Positions 1-9,740 of a stretch of 64,000 bases of DNA are shown here, one piece after another (the stretch's first letter is position 1; every line of letters starts with the position of its first letter). This DNA is from Aplectana chamaeleonis (lineage: Eukaryota; Nematoda; Chromadorea; Rhabditida; Cosmocercidae). A program made the position numbers and the translations under genes. A model generated the notes under the pieces. It saw only the letters and a list, made by a program, of their open reading frames with translations, was not told the origin of the DNA and did no database searches. The stretch spans positions 122,611-186,610 of the forward strand of contig JAPDOI010001381.1 of the NCBI GenBank assembly GCA_029168955.1. Reading direction: 5' to 3'.

Positions 1-532
1 GATTATCAGTTGGTAGATCAAATCGCTTAAACACGTCGTAGGCTGTACTTTTCGATGGGAAGGGACAGAGGAAGTGACTAACAAGTTTGTTACCTACTGT
101 TTCACATTAACTGCTTTACTTCTTACTGCTTATCATATCAAGTGATGTTATCAGTTGGTAGATCAAATCGCTTAAACACGTCGTAGGTTGTACTTTTCGA
201 TGGGAAGGGACAGGGGAAAAGACAAACAAGTTTGTTACTTACTGTTTCACATTCACTACTTTACTTCTTACTGCTTATCATATCAAGTGATATTATCAGT
301 TGGTAGATAAAATCGCTAAAACACGTTGTAGGCTATACTTTTCGATGGGAAGGGACTAGGAAAGTTGACTAACAAGTTTGTTACTTACTATTTAACATTG
401 ACTACTTCACTTATTACTGCTTATCATATCAAGTGATATTATCACTTGGTAGATCAAATCGCTAAAACACGTTGTAGGCTGTACTTTTCGATGGGAAGGG
501 ACAGGGGAAGTGACTAACAAGTTTGTTACTTT
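1..532 (+). repeat. 145-bp tandem repeat R, upstream locus (four copies, last truncated)
   Basis: A direct repeat whose landmark TTATCAGTTGG (TTATCACTTGG in the last copy) recurs at about 3, 148, 293 and 439, giving a period of 145-146 bp. Each copy carries in order a TTGGTAGATCAAATCGC block, a CACGTCGTAGGCTGTACTTT block, a purine-rich GGGAAGGGACAGGGGAAG block, ACAAGTTTGTTACTTACTG, and a TTACTGCTTATCATATCAAG end block. The fourth copy runs only to about 532, where a 42-bp minisatellite takes over. No coding potential or known family is recognised. The same unit reappears at 3727-3989, again just upstream of a 42-bp array, so R is part of a larger duplicated module. Confidence 0.92.
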
Positions 533-1000
533 CCGATGACATCATGAAAGTGCATAGGGCATCTGATGACGTCATCAGGACGTCGTGCCAAGTACATAGG
601 GCATCTGCTGACGTCATCAGGACGTCGTGCCAAGTACATAGGACATCGGCTGACGTCATCAGGACGTCGTGCCCAGGTCGTGCCAAGTACATAGGGCATC
701 TGCTAACGTCATCAGGACGTCGTACCAAGGTCGTGCCAAGTGCATACGGCATCTGATTACGTCATCAGGACGTCGTGCAAAGTACATAGGGTATCTGATG
801 ACATCAGCAGGACGTCGTGCCAAGTACACAGGGCATCTGATGACGTCATAAGGATGTCGTGTAAAGTACACACGGCATCTGATGACGCCATCAGGATGTC
901 GTGTAAAGTTCACAGGGCATCTGATGATGTCATCAGGCTGTCATGTAAAGTACAGAGAGCATCTGATGACGTCATCAGGATGCCGAGGAAAGAGAGTCGT
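533..1000 (+). repeat. Small 42-bp minisatellite with CRE-like palindrome (10-11 units)
   Basis: Units are marked by the ACGTC core at about 569, 611, 653, 706, 759, 801, 843, 885, 927 and 969, after a degenerate first unit near 535. Spacing is 42 bp except for two 53-bp steps (653 to 706 and 706 to 759), where an extra 11 bp duplicates the GTCGTGCC segment. The left units have a CpG-rich linker (GGACGTCGTGCCAAGTAC); units from about 850 on shift to GGATGTCGTGTAAAGTAC, close to the main array at 3990-14099. The core varies here (TGCTGACGTC, TGATTACGTC, TGATGACATC, TGATGATGTC), so this array is more degenerate than the large one. Confidence 0.93.
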
Positions 1001-1063
1001 ACGTCATTTGTAGCGTGCGGCACAAGTCGATTACTTACTGATTATCATATCAATCCATCCTAT
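1001..1063 (+). repeat. Shared 3' tail of the 42-bp array plus resumed R fragment
   Basis: Just after the array comes CATTTGTAGCGTGCGGCACAAGT, then TTACTTACTGATTATCATATCA, which is the internal part of the 145-bp repeat R. The same tail, slightly diverged, follows the large array at 14113-14160. The small array therefore sits inside an R copy: R breaks at about 532 and resumes here. Confidence 0.75.
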
Positions 1064-1089
1064 TGAAAAAATATTGAAGATTTTCCAGA

Positions 1090-1108
1090 GATATTACTTC
1101 GTAATATC
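1090..1108. repeat. Short perfect hairpin in the fold-back element's outer flank
   Basis: GATATTAC-TTC-GTAATATC, with 8-bp perfect arms and a 3-nt loop. The second copy of this flank near 14190-14208 has the same core with one arm mismatched (GTAATGTC). Confidence 0.6.
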
Positions 1109-1123
1109 AAGAAAAAGTTAACA

Positions 1124-1730
1124 ATTCTATCAAAAAGGGGTCTTCCAAGCGAAAGAGGTTTGGTTGGCGTCAGGAACGTTTCAACAAAAAGGGAACAATA
1201 GGCAAGTATGATGAGGAGAGTCTACAAAAATTGAACAATATTTTCTGAGACTGATTTTCTTGGCCGATACTTCTTAACAGCGGAATCAAACCGTTGTGGC
1301 ATTTCACGAGGAAGAGTTCAATGGTTTCCAAGAATGGACTTCTATTCTTGACGAGATTATAAGAAAATACTCTTATTTGATGCTGCACTTTTGGTTCGCT
1401 TCTCGTAGAAGCTGGAGCTAGCCGTCTGTGTAGGTGAAGTTGGCATCATCTTCTTTTCTAATGATAACTAATAGGTGCACATAAATGTACATTTTTATCG
1501 TTACTCGCATAATCGGAGTCTATTTGGAACCACAAAGTGCTTCCGTGTGGAACAACGCAACGGTTTGTTTCCGCTGTTAAGGAGTATCGGCCAAGAAAAT
1601 CAGTCTCAGAAAATATTGTTCAATTTTTGTAGATTCTCCTCATCCTACTTGCCTATTGTTCCCTTTTTGTTGAAACGTTCCTGACGCCAACCAAACCTCT
1701 TTCGCTTGGAAGACCCCTTTTTGATAGAAT
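1124..1730. mobile_element. Fold-back (inverted-repeat) element, copy 1
   Basis: The left arm 1124-1296 begins ATTCTATCAAAAAGGGG and the right arm 1558-1730 is its near-perfect reverse complement. Both arms are exactly 173 nt and differ at only a handful of positions. Similarity continues inward at lower identity (the GGAAG and GGTTTCCAA blocks), around a diverged centre at about 1345-1510. The structure resembles a fold-back element or a non-autonomous MITE; no transposase is seen and no target-site duplication could be fixed by eye. Open frames over each arm (1170-1388 on -, 1475-1684 on +) translate the same arm sequence, which explains their matching residues. A partial second copy lies at 14159-14688, after the large array. 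Confidence 0.8.
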
Positions 1731-1838
1731 GAGACTCTGCGTTCACTATGGAAGGTTGGTGCTAATTCGGTGCCATATGCTATACCATAGGTGCACCGAG
1801 TTCGCGCCAACCTCCAATGGGGAGCGCAAAGTCTCATT
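1728..1838. repeat. Imperfect long palindrome adjoining the fold-back element
   Basis: The arm 1728-1773 starts AATGAGACTCTGCG and is matched in reverse complement by about 1792-1838, ending GCGCAAAGTCTCATT, around an 18-nt loop. Arms of about 46 nt carry several mismatches. It abuts the right arm of the fold-back element and may be a separate small MITE-like insertion. No second copy was noticed in the window. Confidence 0.65.
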
Positions 1839-2086
1839 AAGATCCCTGTCGATGTTATCTCATGGCGATATCAGTCACTGTTGTTCTGGAAATCCCATGG
1901 AAATACTTCTCCTTCCGGTAGCGTATCATTCATTCTCCATTTGCATGGATCCTGAGCCCCCCCCCAAACAGGGTTGTACCAAAACGAAAAGGTACAATGC
2001 CGCTCGTAGGATTTTGTAAGAAAGCGAACGAGGTCGGGTTTTTTGCGTCTTCTTCGTCTTTTTTGTACGACTTGCTCCAAACTTAA
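1839..2086. other. Unassigned spacer
   Basis: No gene is recognised. It holds a run of nine C at 1957-1965, a small inverted repeat TTGTACC/GGTACAA at 1974-1980 and 1991-1997, and the 13-mer ACCAAAACGAAAA at 1978-1990, which recurs at 2109-2121. A 69-codon minus-strand frame (1871-2080) begins with a basic stretch (QKRRRRRKK), but it has no recognisable domain and the basic run comes from a T/C-rich tract. Confidence 0.5.
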
Positions 2087-2227
2087 CTTTGTACACTGTC
2101 AAGAGAAAACCAAAACGAAAATTGGTTCCGTACCGACAGAATGGTAGTTCAAGATGAACAACATTTCATGAGAGGAAAGAACTGTTCTAATGATATGATC
2201 TACAAATATCGGAAACGTATTTCCTGA
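2087..2227 (+). pseudogene. Coding-like fragment 1 (46 codons, open at 5' end)
   Basis: An open frame from the codon after TAA at 2084 to TGA at 2225-2227, with no ATG at its start. The translation has ordinary protein composition (for example ENQNENWFRTDRMVVQDEQ, then RGK...MIYKYRKR). The RGK...YKYRKR pattern faintly recalls the start of a FLYWCH zinc finger, but the conserved Cys/His positions cannot be traced without changing frame, so this is only a thought. It may be an exon or a broken gene piece. It belongs with three further + strand fragments down to 2996. Confidence 0.22.
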
Positions 2228-2385
2228 ACGAGAATTTGTGGTTTGCCGTATTTTGAAGGTGATTTTGTTTGAACCATTGAATTTAAAAAATTTATGCAAA
2301 TCCGTATGCCGCGATTGATTGCCGTGCAAAACAAAATGATCGAAACAGATGTTGTGGTTTGAGCAACAGCAGCTTACTCTCGTAA

Positions 2386-2589
2386 ACGTGGATTATTCTT
2401 TGTTTTCTGCGTGTGAGTTTCCACGGGCTATTTGATTTTTCGGAACAAATCCCCGCTGTGATCAAATACTTCCGATTGAAATTAGCCACAAAAATAAACG
2501 AAATTATGGAAGAACAGCTTTGTGGCATTGGAAGCCCAAATCAAAACCCGCTATCATCATCAGGTAACGAACTGACCGAAGCCCATTGA
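2386..2589 (+). pseudogene. Coding-like fragment 2, possible exon
   Basis: The frame is open from 2386 to TGA at 2587-2589. The most protein-like part is residues such as GLFDFSEQIPAVIKYFRLKL followed by ATKINEIMEEQ. An internal ATG lies at 2506. A pyrimidine-rich tract ending in AG near 2417 could be a 3' splice site, and CAG|GTAACG at 2563/2564 is a good 5' splice site, which would make about 2418-2563 an internal exon. Splicing to the AG at 2640-2641 gives only a few codons before a stop, so an intact gene is not supported. I recognise no family. Confidence 0.25.
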
Positions 2590-2641
2590 AGAAAAATACT
2601 CTATTTTTGGTCCATTTTCAAATTGAATATTCCTTTTACAG
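2564..2641 (+). other. Candidate 78-bp GT-AG intron
   Basis: The donor context is CAG|GTAACG at 2564 and the acceptor context TTCCTTTTACAG ends at 2641, with a polypyrimidine-rich tail. Length suits small invertebrate introns. The join enters a stop within about five codons (TTA TAA), so it would have to be near the 3' end of a transcript or lie in a decayed gene. Confidence 0.25.
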
Positions 2642-2686
2642 TAGTAGACTTATAAAGCATATACGCTCGAAATTTTTATAAAAATT

Positions 2687-2809
2687 ATGGCAAAAATCAA
2701 AGATCTGGAGCTGGTAGTATTGGAAGCCAACAAAAAAACCCGTCGGAAACTTGATGCAAATATGGAAATAACCGATTATTTTTGTACTGAAGTGCAAATG
2801 GAGGAGTGA
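2687..2809 (+). pseudogene. Coding-like fragment 3 (40-codon ATG ORF)
   Basis: ATG at 2687 to TGA at 2807-2809. The product is hydrophilic and starts MAKIKDLELVVLEANKKTR, with a helix-like charged N-terminal half. The frame stays open upstream to 2648. The overlapping next frame also reads sensibly (GVIPEHARSVEIAKLARKW, ending at about 2859), as expected if one coding region has suffered a frameshift near 2790. A TATAAA motif at 2651 may be chance. The element ATTGGAAGCC...AAAACCCG is shared with fragment 2. No family is recognised. Confidence 0.22.
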
Positions 2810-2855
2810 TACCGGAGCATGCCCGCTCGGTTGAAATAGCGAAGCTAGCGAGAAA

Positions 2856-2996
2856 ATGGTAGAGATAGCGAAGCCGGTAGATTCTCACGGCCTTACAGGG
2901 ACGCTAACGTCGTTGGAAACATCAAAAACTAGCAAATTAAACCGTATTCAAGCAATCAAATTCGTCGAGTTTTCCATTGAAGGGCGGGATTTATGA
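2856..2996 (+). pseudogene. Coding-like fragment 4 (46-codon ATG ORF)
   Basis: ATG at 2856 to TGA at 2994-2996. The product begins MVEIAKPVDSHGLTGTLTSL and ends near NRIQAIKFVEFSIEGRDL. It lies immediately after fragment 3 in a different frame. Four protein-like pieces in succession on one strand suggest a degraded gene or several exons whose junctions cannot be fixed by eye. A chance open frame of this size is also quite possible. Confidence 0.18.
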
Positions 2997-3159
2997 AAGA
3001 AATGGGCGGAACTGCATAGTTTGATGGTTCATCATGGCTCGAACAGGGCGCTTGTGACCCGTATAGGGGCCGCACGATCCCATTAGCGTCGATATCTCAA
3101 CAACTTTTCTGGAGCGAGTATGCTGCCTTTTAGAGCACCATAGTCCGACTCCACTGTTT
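2997..3159. other. Unassigned spacer
   Basis: More GC-balanced than the satellites. No gene or repeat recognised. It may belong to the SINE-like element that follows, since the same sequence style continues without a visible boundary. Confidence 0.4.
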
Positions 3160-3250
3160 TGAATTTGGAGCTGTGAGATTCGAACTTCAAGCCTAATCTG
3201 AAACCCATGTGTTCTAATCCGGTCATTCTACCTCGGCTACGAGAATCAAT
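3160..3250 (-). repeat. tRNA-like Pol III promoter relic (SINE or tRNA pseudogene)
   Basis: On the minus strand an A-box-like TAGCCGAGGTAG (3228-3239) is followed about 41 nt later by a B-box-like AGTTCGAATCT (3176-3186). Order, spacing and motif quality fit an internal Pol III promoter. The acceptor and T stems do not pair well, so it is not a functional tRNA; a tRNA-derived SINE head or a tRNA pseudogene is likelier. A 112-codon minus-strand frame (3083-3421) spans it and is probably a by-product. Confidence 0.4.
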
Positions 3251-3627
3251 ACTGAACCAGTGAGTACCGTCATTACCGGAGAGAAATTCCGATCCGCCGT
3301 TGCGGACAGCCGCAGGTGCGTCGTGCGATACGATATGGCTGCCCGGAATTTCGCTCCGATGACGACAACAATAATCGCTCCAGCCGCGAAGCAGCTGGAG
3401 AGGTTTGGTTTTGCCTGGCACTTGTGATCACTTAGATTTTGGTAAAGTAGTTAATAAAACCTGTAAAACAAATTTTCTAGAGATTTCCTTCTGGATATAA
3501 GTGAGAGAGTCTAGAAGACACCCGCTGAGAAAATTTGAGCCGAATCGATCGAAAATTAACAAAGTTAGATCGGCGGAAGCTTAGCTAAAATTCGCGTTTT
3601 TTCTTGTAACGCGTCCCTCGTGTCCTG
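3251..3627. other. Unassigned spacer, probable transposon-derived sequence
   Basis: No gene recognised. The part around 3470-3580 (CTAGAGATTTCC..., GAAAATTTGAGCCGAATCGA) has the look of dispersed repeat sequence common in invertebrate genomes, with TCTAGA at about 3476 and 3509. That is an impression, not a family match. Confidence 0.35.
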
Positions 3628-3654
3628 TTCCTCGTTCCTCGTTCCTCGTTCCTG
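3628..3654 (+). repeat. Microsatellite (TTCCTCG)n
   Basis: Three perfect 7-bp units TTCCTCG at 3628-3648 followed by a partial TTCCTG. A short hairpin CCACTG-C-CAGTGG follows at 3662-3674. Confidence 0.85.
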
Positions 3655-3726
3655 CCACTAGCCACTGCCAGTGGTCGCAGGCGATCCGTTGGGCAGGTAG
3701 GTAAGTTGGTATGTGGACAGATATGA
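3655..3726. other. Short spacer before R repeats
   Basis: No gene. Contains the small hairpin at 3662-3674 and a run of GGTAGGTAAG-type sequence leading into the R repeats. Confidence 0.4.
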
Positions 3727-3989
3727 TTACCTACTCACTTACTTTAACATTAACTATTTCACCTTTTACTACTTATCATATCAAGTGATATTATCAGTTG
3801 GTAGACCAAATCGCTTTAACACGTCGTAGGCTGTACTTTTCGATGAGAAGGGACAGGGGAAGTGACAAACAAGTTTGTTACTTACTGTTTCACATTAACT
3901 GCTTTACTTCTTACTGCTTATCATATCAAGTGATATTATCAGTTGGTAGACCAACTCGCTAAAACACGTCGTAGGCTGTACTTTTCGAT
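3727..3989 (+). repeat. 145-bp tandem repeat R, second locus
   Basis: A partial copy (3727-3790) is followed by a full copy (3791-3935, exactly 145 bp) and a truncated copy (3936-3989). The last ends inside ...GGCTGTACTTTTCGAT and passes without spacer into the large 42-bp array (ACATAGGGC at 3990). The unit matches the copies at 1-532 apart from scattered substitutions. Confidence 0.92.
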
Positions 3990-6900
3990 ACATAGGGCAT
4001 CTCATGACGTCATCAGGGTGTCATGTAAAGTACATAGTGCATCTGATGACGTCATCAGGGTGACATGCAAAGTACATAGGGTATCTGATGACGTCATCAG
4101 GATGTCATGTAAAGTACATAGGGCATCTGATGACTTCATCAGGATGTCATGTAAAGTACACAGTGCATCTGATGACGTCATCAGGTTGTCATGCAAAGTA
4201 CATAGTGCATCTGATGACGTCATCAGGGTGTCATGTAAAGTACATAGTGCATCTGATGACGTCATCAGCATGTCATGCAAAATACATAGGGCATCTGATG
4301 ACGTCATCAGGATGTCATGTAAAGTACATACGGCATCTGATGACGTCATCAGGGTGTCATGTAAAGTACATACGGCATCTGATGACGTCATCGGGATGTC
4401 ATGTAAAGTACATAGGGCATCTGATGACGTCATCAGGGTGTCATGCAAAGTACATAGGGCATCTGACGACGTCATCAGGATGTCATGTAAAGTACATACG
4501 GCATCTGATGACGTCATCAGGGTGTCATGTAAAGTGCATAGTGCATCTGATGACGTCATCAGGGTGTTATGTAAAGTACATACTGGATCTGATGACGTCA
4601 TCAGGGTGTCATGTAAAGTACATAGGGCATCTGATGACGTCATCAGGGTGTCATGCAAAGTACATAGGGCATCTGATGACGTCATCAGGATGTCATGTAA
4701 AGTACATAGGGCATCTGATGACGTCATCAGGGTGTCATATAAAGTACATAGGGCATCTGATGACGTCATCAGGGTGTCATATAAAGTACATAGGGCATCT
4801 GATGACGTCATCAGGGTGTCATGTAAAGTACATAGTGCATCTGATGACGTCATCAGGGTGTCATATAAAGTACGTAGTGCATCTGATGACGTCATCAGGA
4901 TGTCATGTAAAGTACATAGGGCATCTGATGACGTCATCAGGATGTCATGTAAAGTACATAGGGCATCTGATGACGTCATCAGGATGTCATGTAAAGTACA
5001 TACGGCATCTGATGACGTCATCAGGGTGTCATGTAAAGTACATAGTGCGTCTGATGACGTCATCAGGGTGTCATATAAAGTACGTAGTGCATCTGATGAC
5101 GTCATCAGGATGTCATGTAAAGTACATAGGGCATCTGATGACGTCATCAGGGTGTCATATAAAGTACACAGGGCATATGATTACGTCATCAGGGTCTCAT
5201 CTAAAGTACATAGGGCATCTGATGACGTCATCAGGATGTCATGTAAAGTACATAGGGCATCTGATGACCTCATCAGGATGTCATGTAAAGTACATAGGGC
5301 ATCTGATGACGTCATCAGGATGTCATGTAAAGTACATACGGCATCTGATGACGTCATCAGGGTGTCATGTAAAGTACATAGTGCATCTGATGACGTCATC
5401 AGGGTGTCATGTAAAGTACATAGTGCATCTGATGACGTCATCAGGGTGTCATATAAAGTACATAGTGCATCTGATGACGTCATCAGGGTGTCATATAAAG
5501 TACGTAGTGCATCTGATGACGTCATCAGGATGACATGTAAAGTACATACGGCATCTGATGACGTCATCAGGGTGTCATGTAAAGTACATAGTGCATCTGA
5601 TGACGTCATCAGGGTGTCATGTAAAGTACATAGTGCATCTGATGACGTCATCAGGGTGTCATATAAAGTACGTAGTGCATCTGATGACGTCATCAGGATG
5701 TCATGTAAAGTACATAGGGCATCTGATGACGTCATCAGGATGTCATGTAAAGTACATAGGGCATCTGATGACGTCATCAGGATGTCATGTAAAGTACATA
5801 GGGCATCTGATGACGTCATCAGGGTGTCATGTAAAGTACATAGTGCATCTGATGACGTCATCAGGGTGTCATATAAAGTACGTAGTGCATCTGATGACGT
5901 CATCAGGATGTCATGTAAAGTACATAGGGCATCTGATGACGTCATCAGGGTGTCATATAAAGTACGTAGTGCATCTGATGACGTCATCAGGATGTCATGT
6001 AAAGTACATAGGGCATCTGATGTCGTCATTAGAATGTCATGTAAAGTACATAGGGCATCTGATGACGTCATCAGGATGTCATGTACAGTACATAGGCATC
6101 TGATGACGTGATCAGGGTGTCGCGTAAAGTACATAGGGCATCTGATGACGTCATCAGGATGTCATGTAAAGTACATAGGGCATCTGATGACGTCATCAAG
6201 GTGTCATGTAAAGTACATAGGGCATCTGATGACGCCATCAGCATGTCATGCAAAGAAGATAGGGCATCTGATGGCGTCATCAGGGTGTCATGTAAAGTAC
6301 ATAGGGCATCTGATGACGTCATCAGGATGTCATGCAAAGTACATAGTGCATCTGATGACGTCATCAGGGTGTCATGTAAAGTACATAGTGCATCTGATGA
6401 CGTCATCAGCATGTCATGCAAAATACATAGGGCATCTGATGACGTCATCAGGATGTCATGTAAAGTACATACGGCATCTGATGACGTCATCAGGGTGTCA
6501 TGTAAAGTACATAGTGCATCTGATGACGTCATCAGGGTGTCATGTAAAGTACATAGTGCATCTGATGACGTCATCAGGGTGTCACCTAAAGTACATAGTG
6601 CATCTGATGACGTCATCAGGATGTCATGTAAAGTACATAGGGCATCTGATGACGTCATCAGGATGTCATGTAAAGTACATAGGGCATCTGATGACGTCAT
6701 CAGGGTGTCATCTAAAGTAAATAGGGCATCTGATGACGTCATCAGGGTGTCATGTAAAGTACATAGGGCGTCTGATGACGTCATCAGGATGTCATCTAAA
6801 GTACATAGGGCATCTGATGACGTCATCAGGGTGTCATCTAGAGTACAAAGGGCATCTGATGACGTCATCAGGATGTCTTTTAAAGTACATAGTGCGTCTG

Positions 6901-9059
6901 ATGACGTCATCAGGATGTCATCTAAAGTACATAGGGCATCTGATGACGTCATCAGGGTGTCATTTAAAGTACATAGGGGATCTGGTGACGTCATCAGGAT
7001 GTCATGTAAAGTACATAGTGCATCTGATGACATCATCAGGATGTCATGTGAAGTGCATAGTGCATCTGATGACGTCATCAGGATTGTCATGTAAAGTACA
7101 TAGTGCATCTGATGACGTCATCAGGATGTCATGTAAAGTACATAGTGCATCTGATGACGTCATCAGGATGTCATGTAAAGTACATAGTGCATCTGATGAC
7201 ATCATCAGGATGTCATGTAAAGTGCATAGTGCATCTGATGACGTCATCAGGGTGTCATGCAAAGTACATAAGGCATCTGATGACGTCATCAGGGTGTCAT
7301 GTAAAGTACATAGGGCATCTGATGACGTCATCAGGATGTCATGTAAAGTACATAGGGCATCTGATGACGTCATCAGGATGTCATCTAAAGTACATAGGGC
7401 ATCTGATGACGTCATCAGGATGTCATGTAAAGTACATAGGGCATCTGATGACGTCATCAGGATGTCAAAGTACATAGGGCATCTGATGACGTCATCAGGA
7501 TGTCATGTAAAGTACATAGGGCATCTGATGACGTCATCAGGATGTCATGTAAAGTACATAGGGCATCTGATGACGTCATCAGGGTGTCATCTAAAGTACA
7601 TAGGGCATCTGATGACGTCATCAGGATGTCATGTAAAGTACATAGGGCATCTGATGACGTCATCAGGATGTCATGTAAAGTACATAGGGCATCTGATGAC
7701 GTCATCAGGGTGTCATCTAAAGTACATAGTGCATCTGATGACGTCATCAGGGTGTCATCTAAAGTACATAGTGCATCTGATGACGTCATCAGGGTGTCAT
7801 CTAAAGTACGTAGGGCATATGATGACGTCATCAGGGTGTCATCTAAAGTACATAGGGCATCTGATGACGTCATCAGGATGTCATGTAAAGTACATAGGGC
7901 ATCTGATGACGTCATCAGGATGTCATGTAAAGTACATAGTGCATCTGATGACGTCATCAGGGTGTCATGTAAAGTACATAGGGCATCTGATGACGTCATC
8001 AGGATGTCATGTAAAGTACATAGGGCATCTGATGACGTCATCAGGGTGTCATGTAAAGTACATAGGGCATCTGATGACGTCATCAGGGTGTCATGTAAAG
8101 TACATAGGGCATCTGATGACGTCATCAGGATGTCATGTAAAGTACATAGGGCATCTGATGACGTCATCAGGGTGTCATGTAAAGTACATAGGGCATCTGA
8201 TGACGTCATCAGGATGTCATGTAAAGTACATAGGGCATCTGATGACGTCATCAGGGTGTCATGTAAAGTACATAGGGCATCTGATGACGTCATCAGGATG
8301 TCATGTAAAGTACATAGGGCATCTGATGACGTCATCAGGGTGTCATGTAAAGTACATAGTGCATCTGATGACGTCATCAGGGTGTCATATAAAGTACGTA
8401 GTGCATCTGATGACGTCATCAGGATGTCATGTAAAGTACATAGGGCATCTGGTGACGGCATCAGGTGTCATGTAAAGTACATAGTGCATCTGATGACGTC
8501 ATCAGGGTGTCATGTAAAGTACATAGTGCATCTGATGACGTCATCAGGGTGTCATATAAAGTACGTAGTGCATCTGATGACGTCATCAGGATGTCATGTA
8601 AAGTACATAGGGCATCTGATGACGTCATCAGGGTGTCATATAAAGTACGTAGTGCATCTGATGACGTCATCAGGATCTCATGTAAAGTACATAGGGCATC
8701 TGATGACGTCATCAGGGTGTCATGTAAAGTAAATAGGGCATCTGATGACGTCATCAGGATGTCATGTACAGTACATAGGGCATCTGATGACGTCATCAGG
8801 GTGTCATGCAAAGTACATAGGGCATCTGATGACGTCATCAGGATGTCATGTAAAGTACATAGGGCATCTGATGACGTCATCAGGGTGTCATGTAAAGTAC
8901 ATAGGGCATCTGATGACGTCATCAGGATGTCATGTAAAGTACATAGGGCATCTGATGACGTCATCAGGGTGTCATGTAAAGTACATAGGGCATCTGATGA
9001 CGTCATCAGGATGTCATGTAAAGTACATAGGGCATCTGATGACGTCATCAGGGTGTCAT

Positions 9060-9740
9060 GTAAAGTACATAGTGCATCTGATGACGTCATCAGGGTGTCA
9101 TATAAAGTACGTAGTGCATCTGATGACGTCATCAGGATGTCATGTAAAGTACATACGGCATCTGATGACGTCATCAGGGTGTCATGTAAAGTACATAGTG
9201 CATCTGATGACGTCATCAGGGTGTCATGTAAAGTACATAGTCCATCTGATGACGTCATCAGGGTGTCATATAAAGTACGTAGTGCATCTGATGACGTCAT
9301 CAGGATGTCATGTAAAGTACATAGGGCATCTGATGACGTCATCAGGATGTCATGTAAAGTACATAGGGCATCTGATGACCTCATCAGGATGTCATGTAAA
9401 GTACATAGGGCATCTGATGACGTCATCAGGGTGTCATATAAAGTACACAGGGCATATGATTACGTGATCAGGGTCTCATCTAAAGTACATAGGGCATCTG
9501 ATGACGTCATCAGGATGTCATGTAAAGTACATAGGGCATCTGATGACCTCATCAGGATGTCATGTAAAGTACATAGGGCATCTGATGACGTCATCAGGAT
9601 GTCATGTAAAGTACATAGGGCATCTGATGACCTCATCAGGATGTCATGTAAAGTACATAGGGCATCTGATGACCTCATCAGGATGTCATGTAAAGTACAT
9701 AGGGCATCTGATGACGTTATCAGGGTGTCATCTAAAGTAC
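9060..9740 (+). repeat. Block duplicated within the 42-bp array (copy 1)
   Basis: A distinctive variant order, including the rare GGCATATGATTACGTGATCAGG unit at 9451, a run of TGACCTCATC units and a GACGTTATC unit at about 9715, recurs about 3735 bp downstream (13186 and 13450). The equal offset for separate markers shows a multi-unit block copied within the array. Confidence 0.8.

Noticed and set aside
1170..1684. Two proteins sharing LLRSIGQENQSQKILFNF on opposite strands
   Set aside because: They are translations of the two arms of the fold-back element, so the match is inverted-repeat identity, not gene duplication.
2651..2656. TATA box driving the ORF at 2687
   Set aside because: A single TATAAA in AT-rich DNA, 36 bp before an ATG, leaves no room for a normal eukaryotic promoter and leader.
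3160..3250. Functional tRNA gene on the minus strand
   Set aside because: The A and B boxes are present, but the T stem and acceptor stem do not pair and no clear anticodon arm can be drawn.
3083..3421. 112-codon minus-strand ORF as a gene
   Set aside because: It spans the tRNA-like element and has no recognisable domain, hydrophobic segment or conserved motif. It is best explained by GC-balanced repeat sequence.
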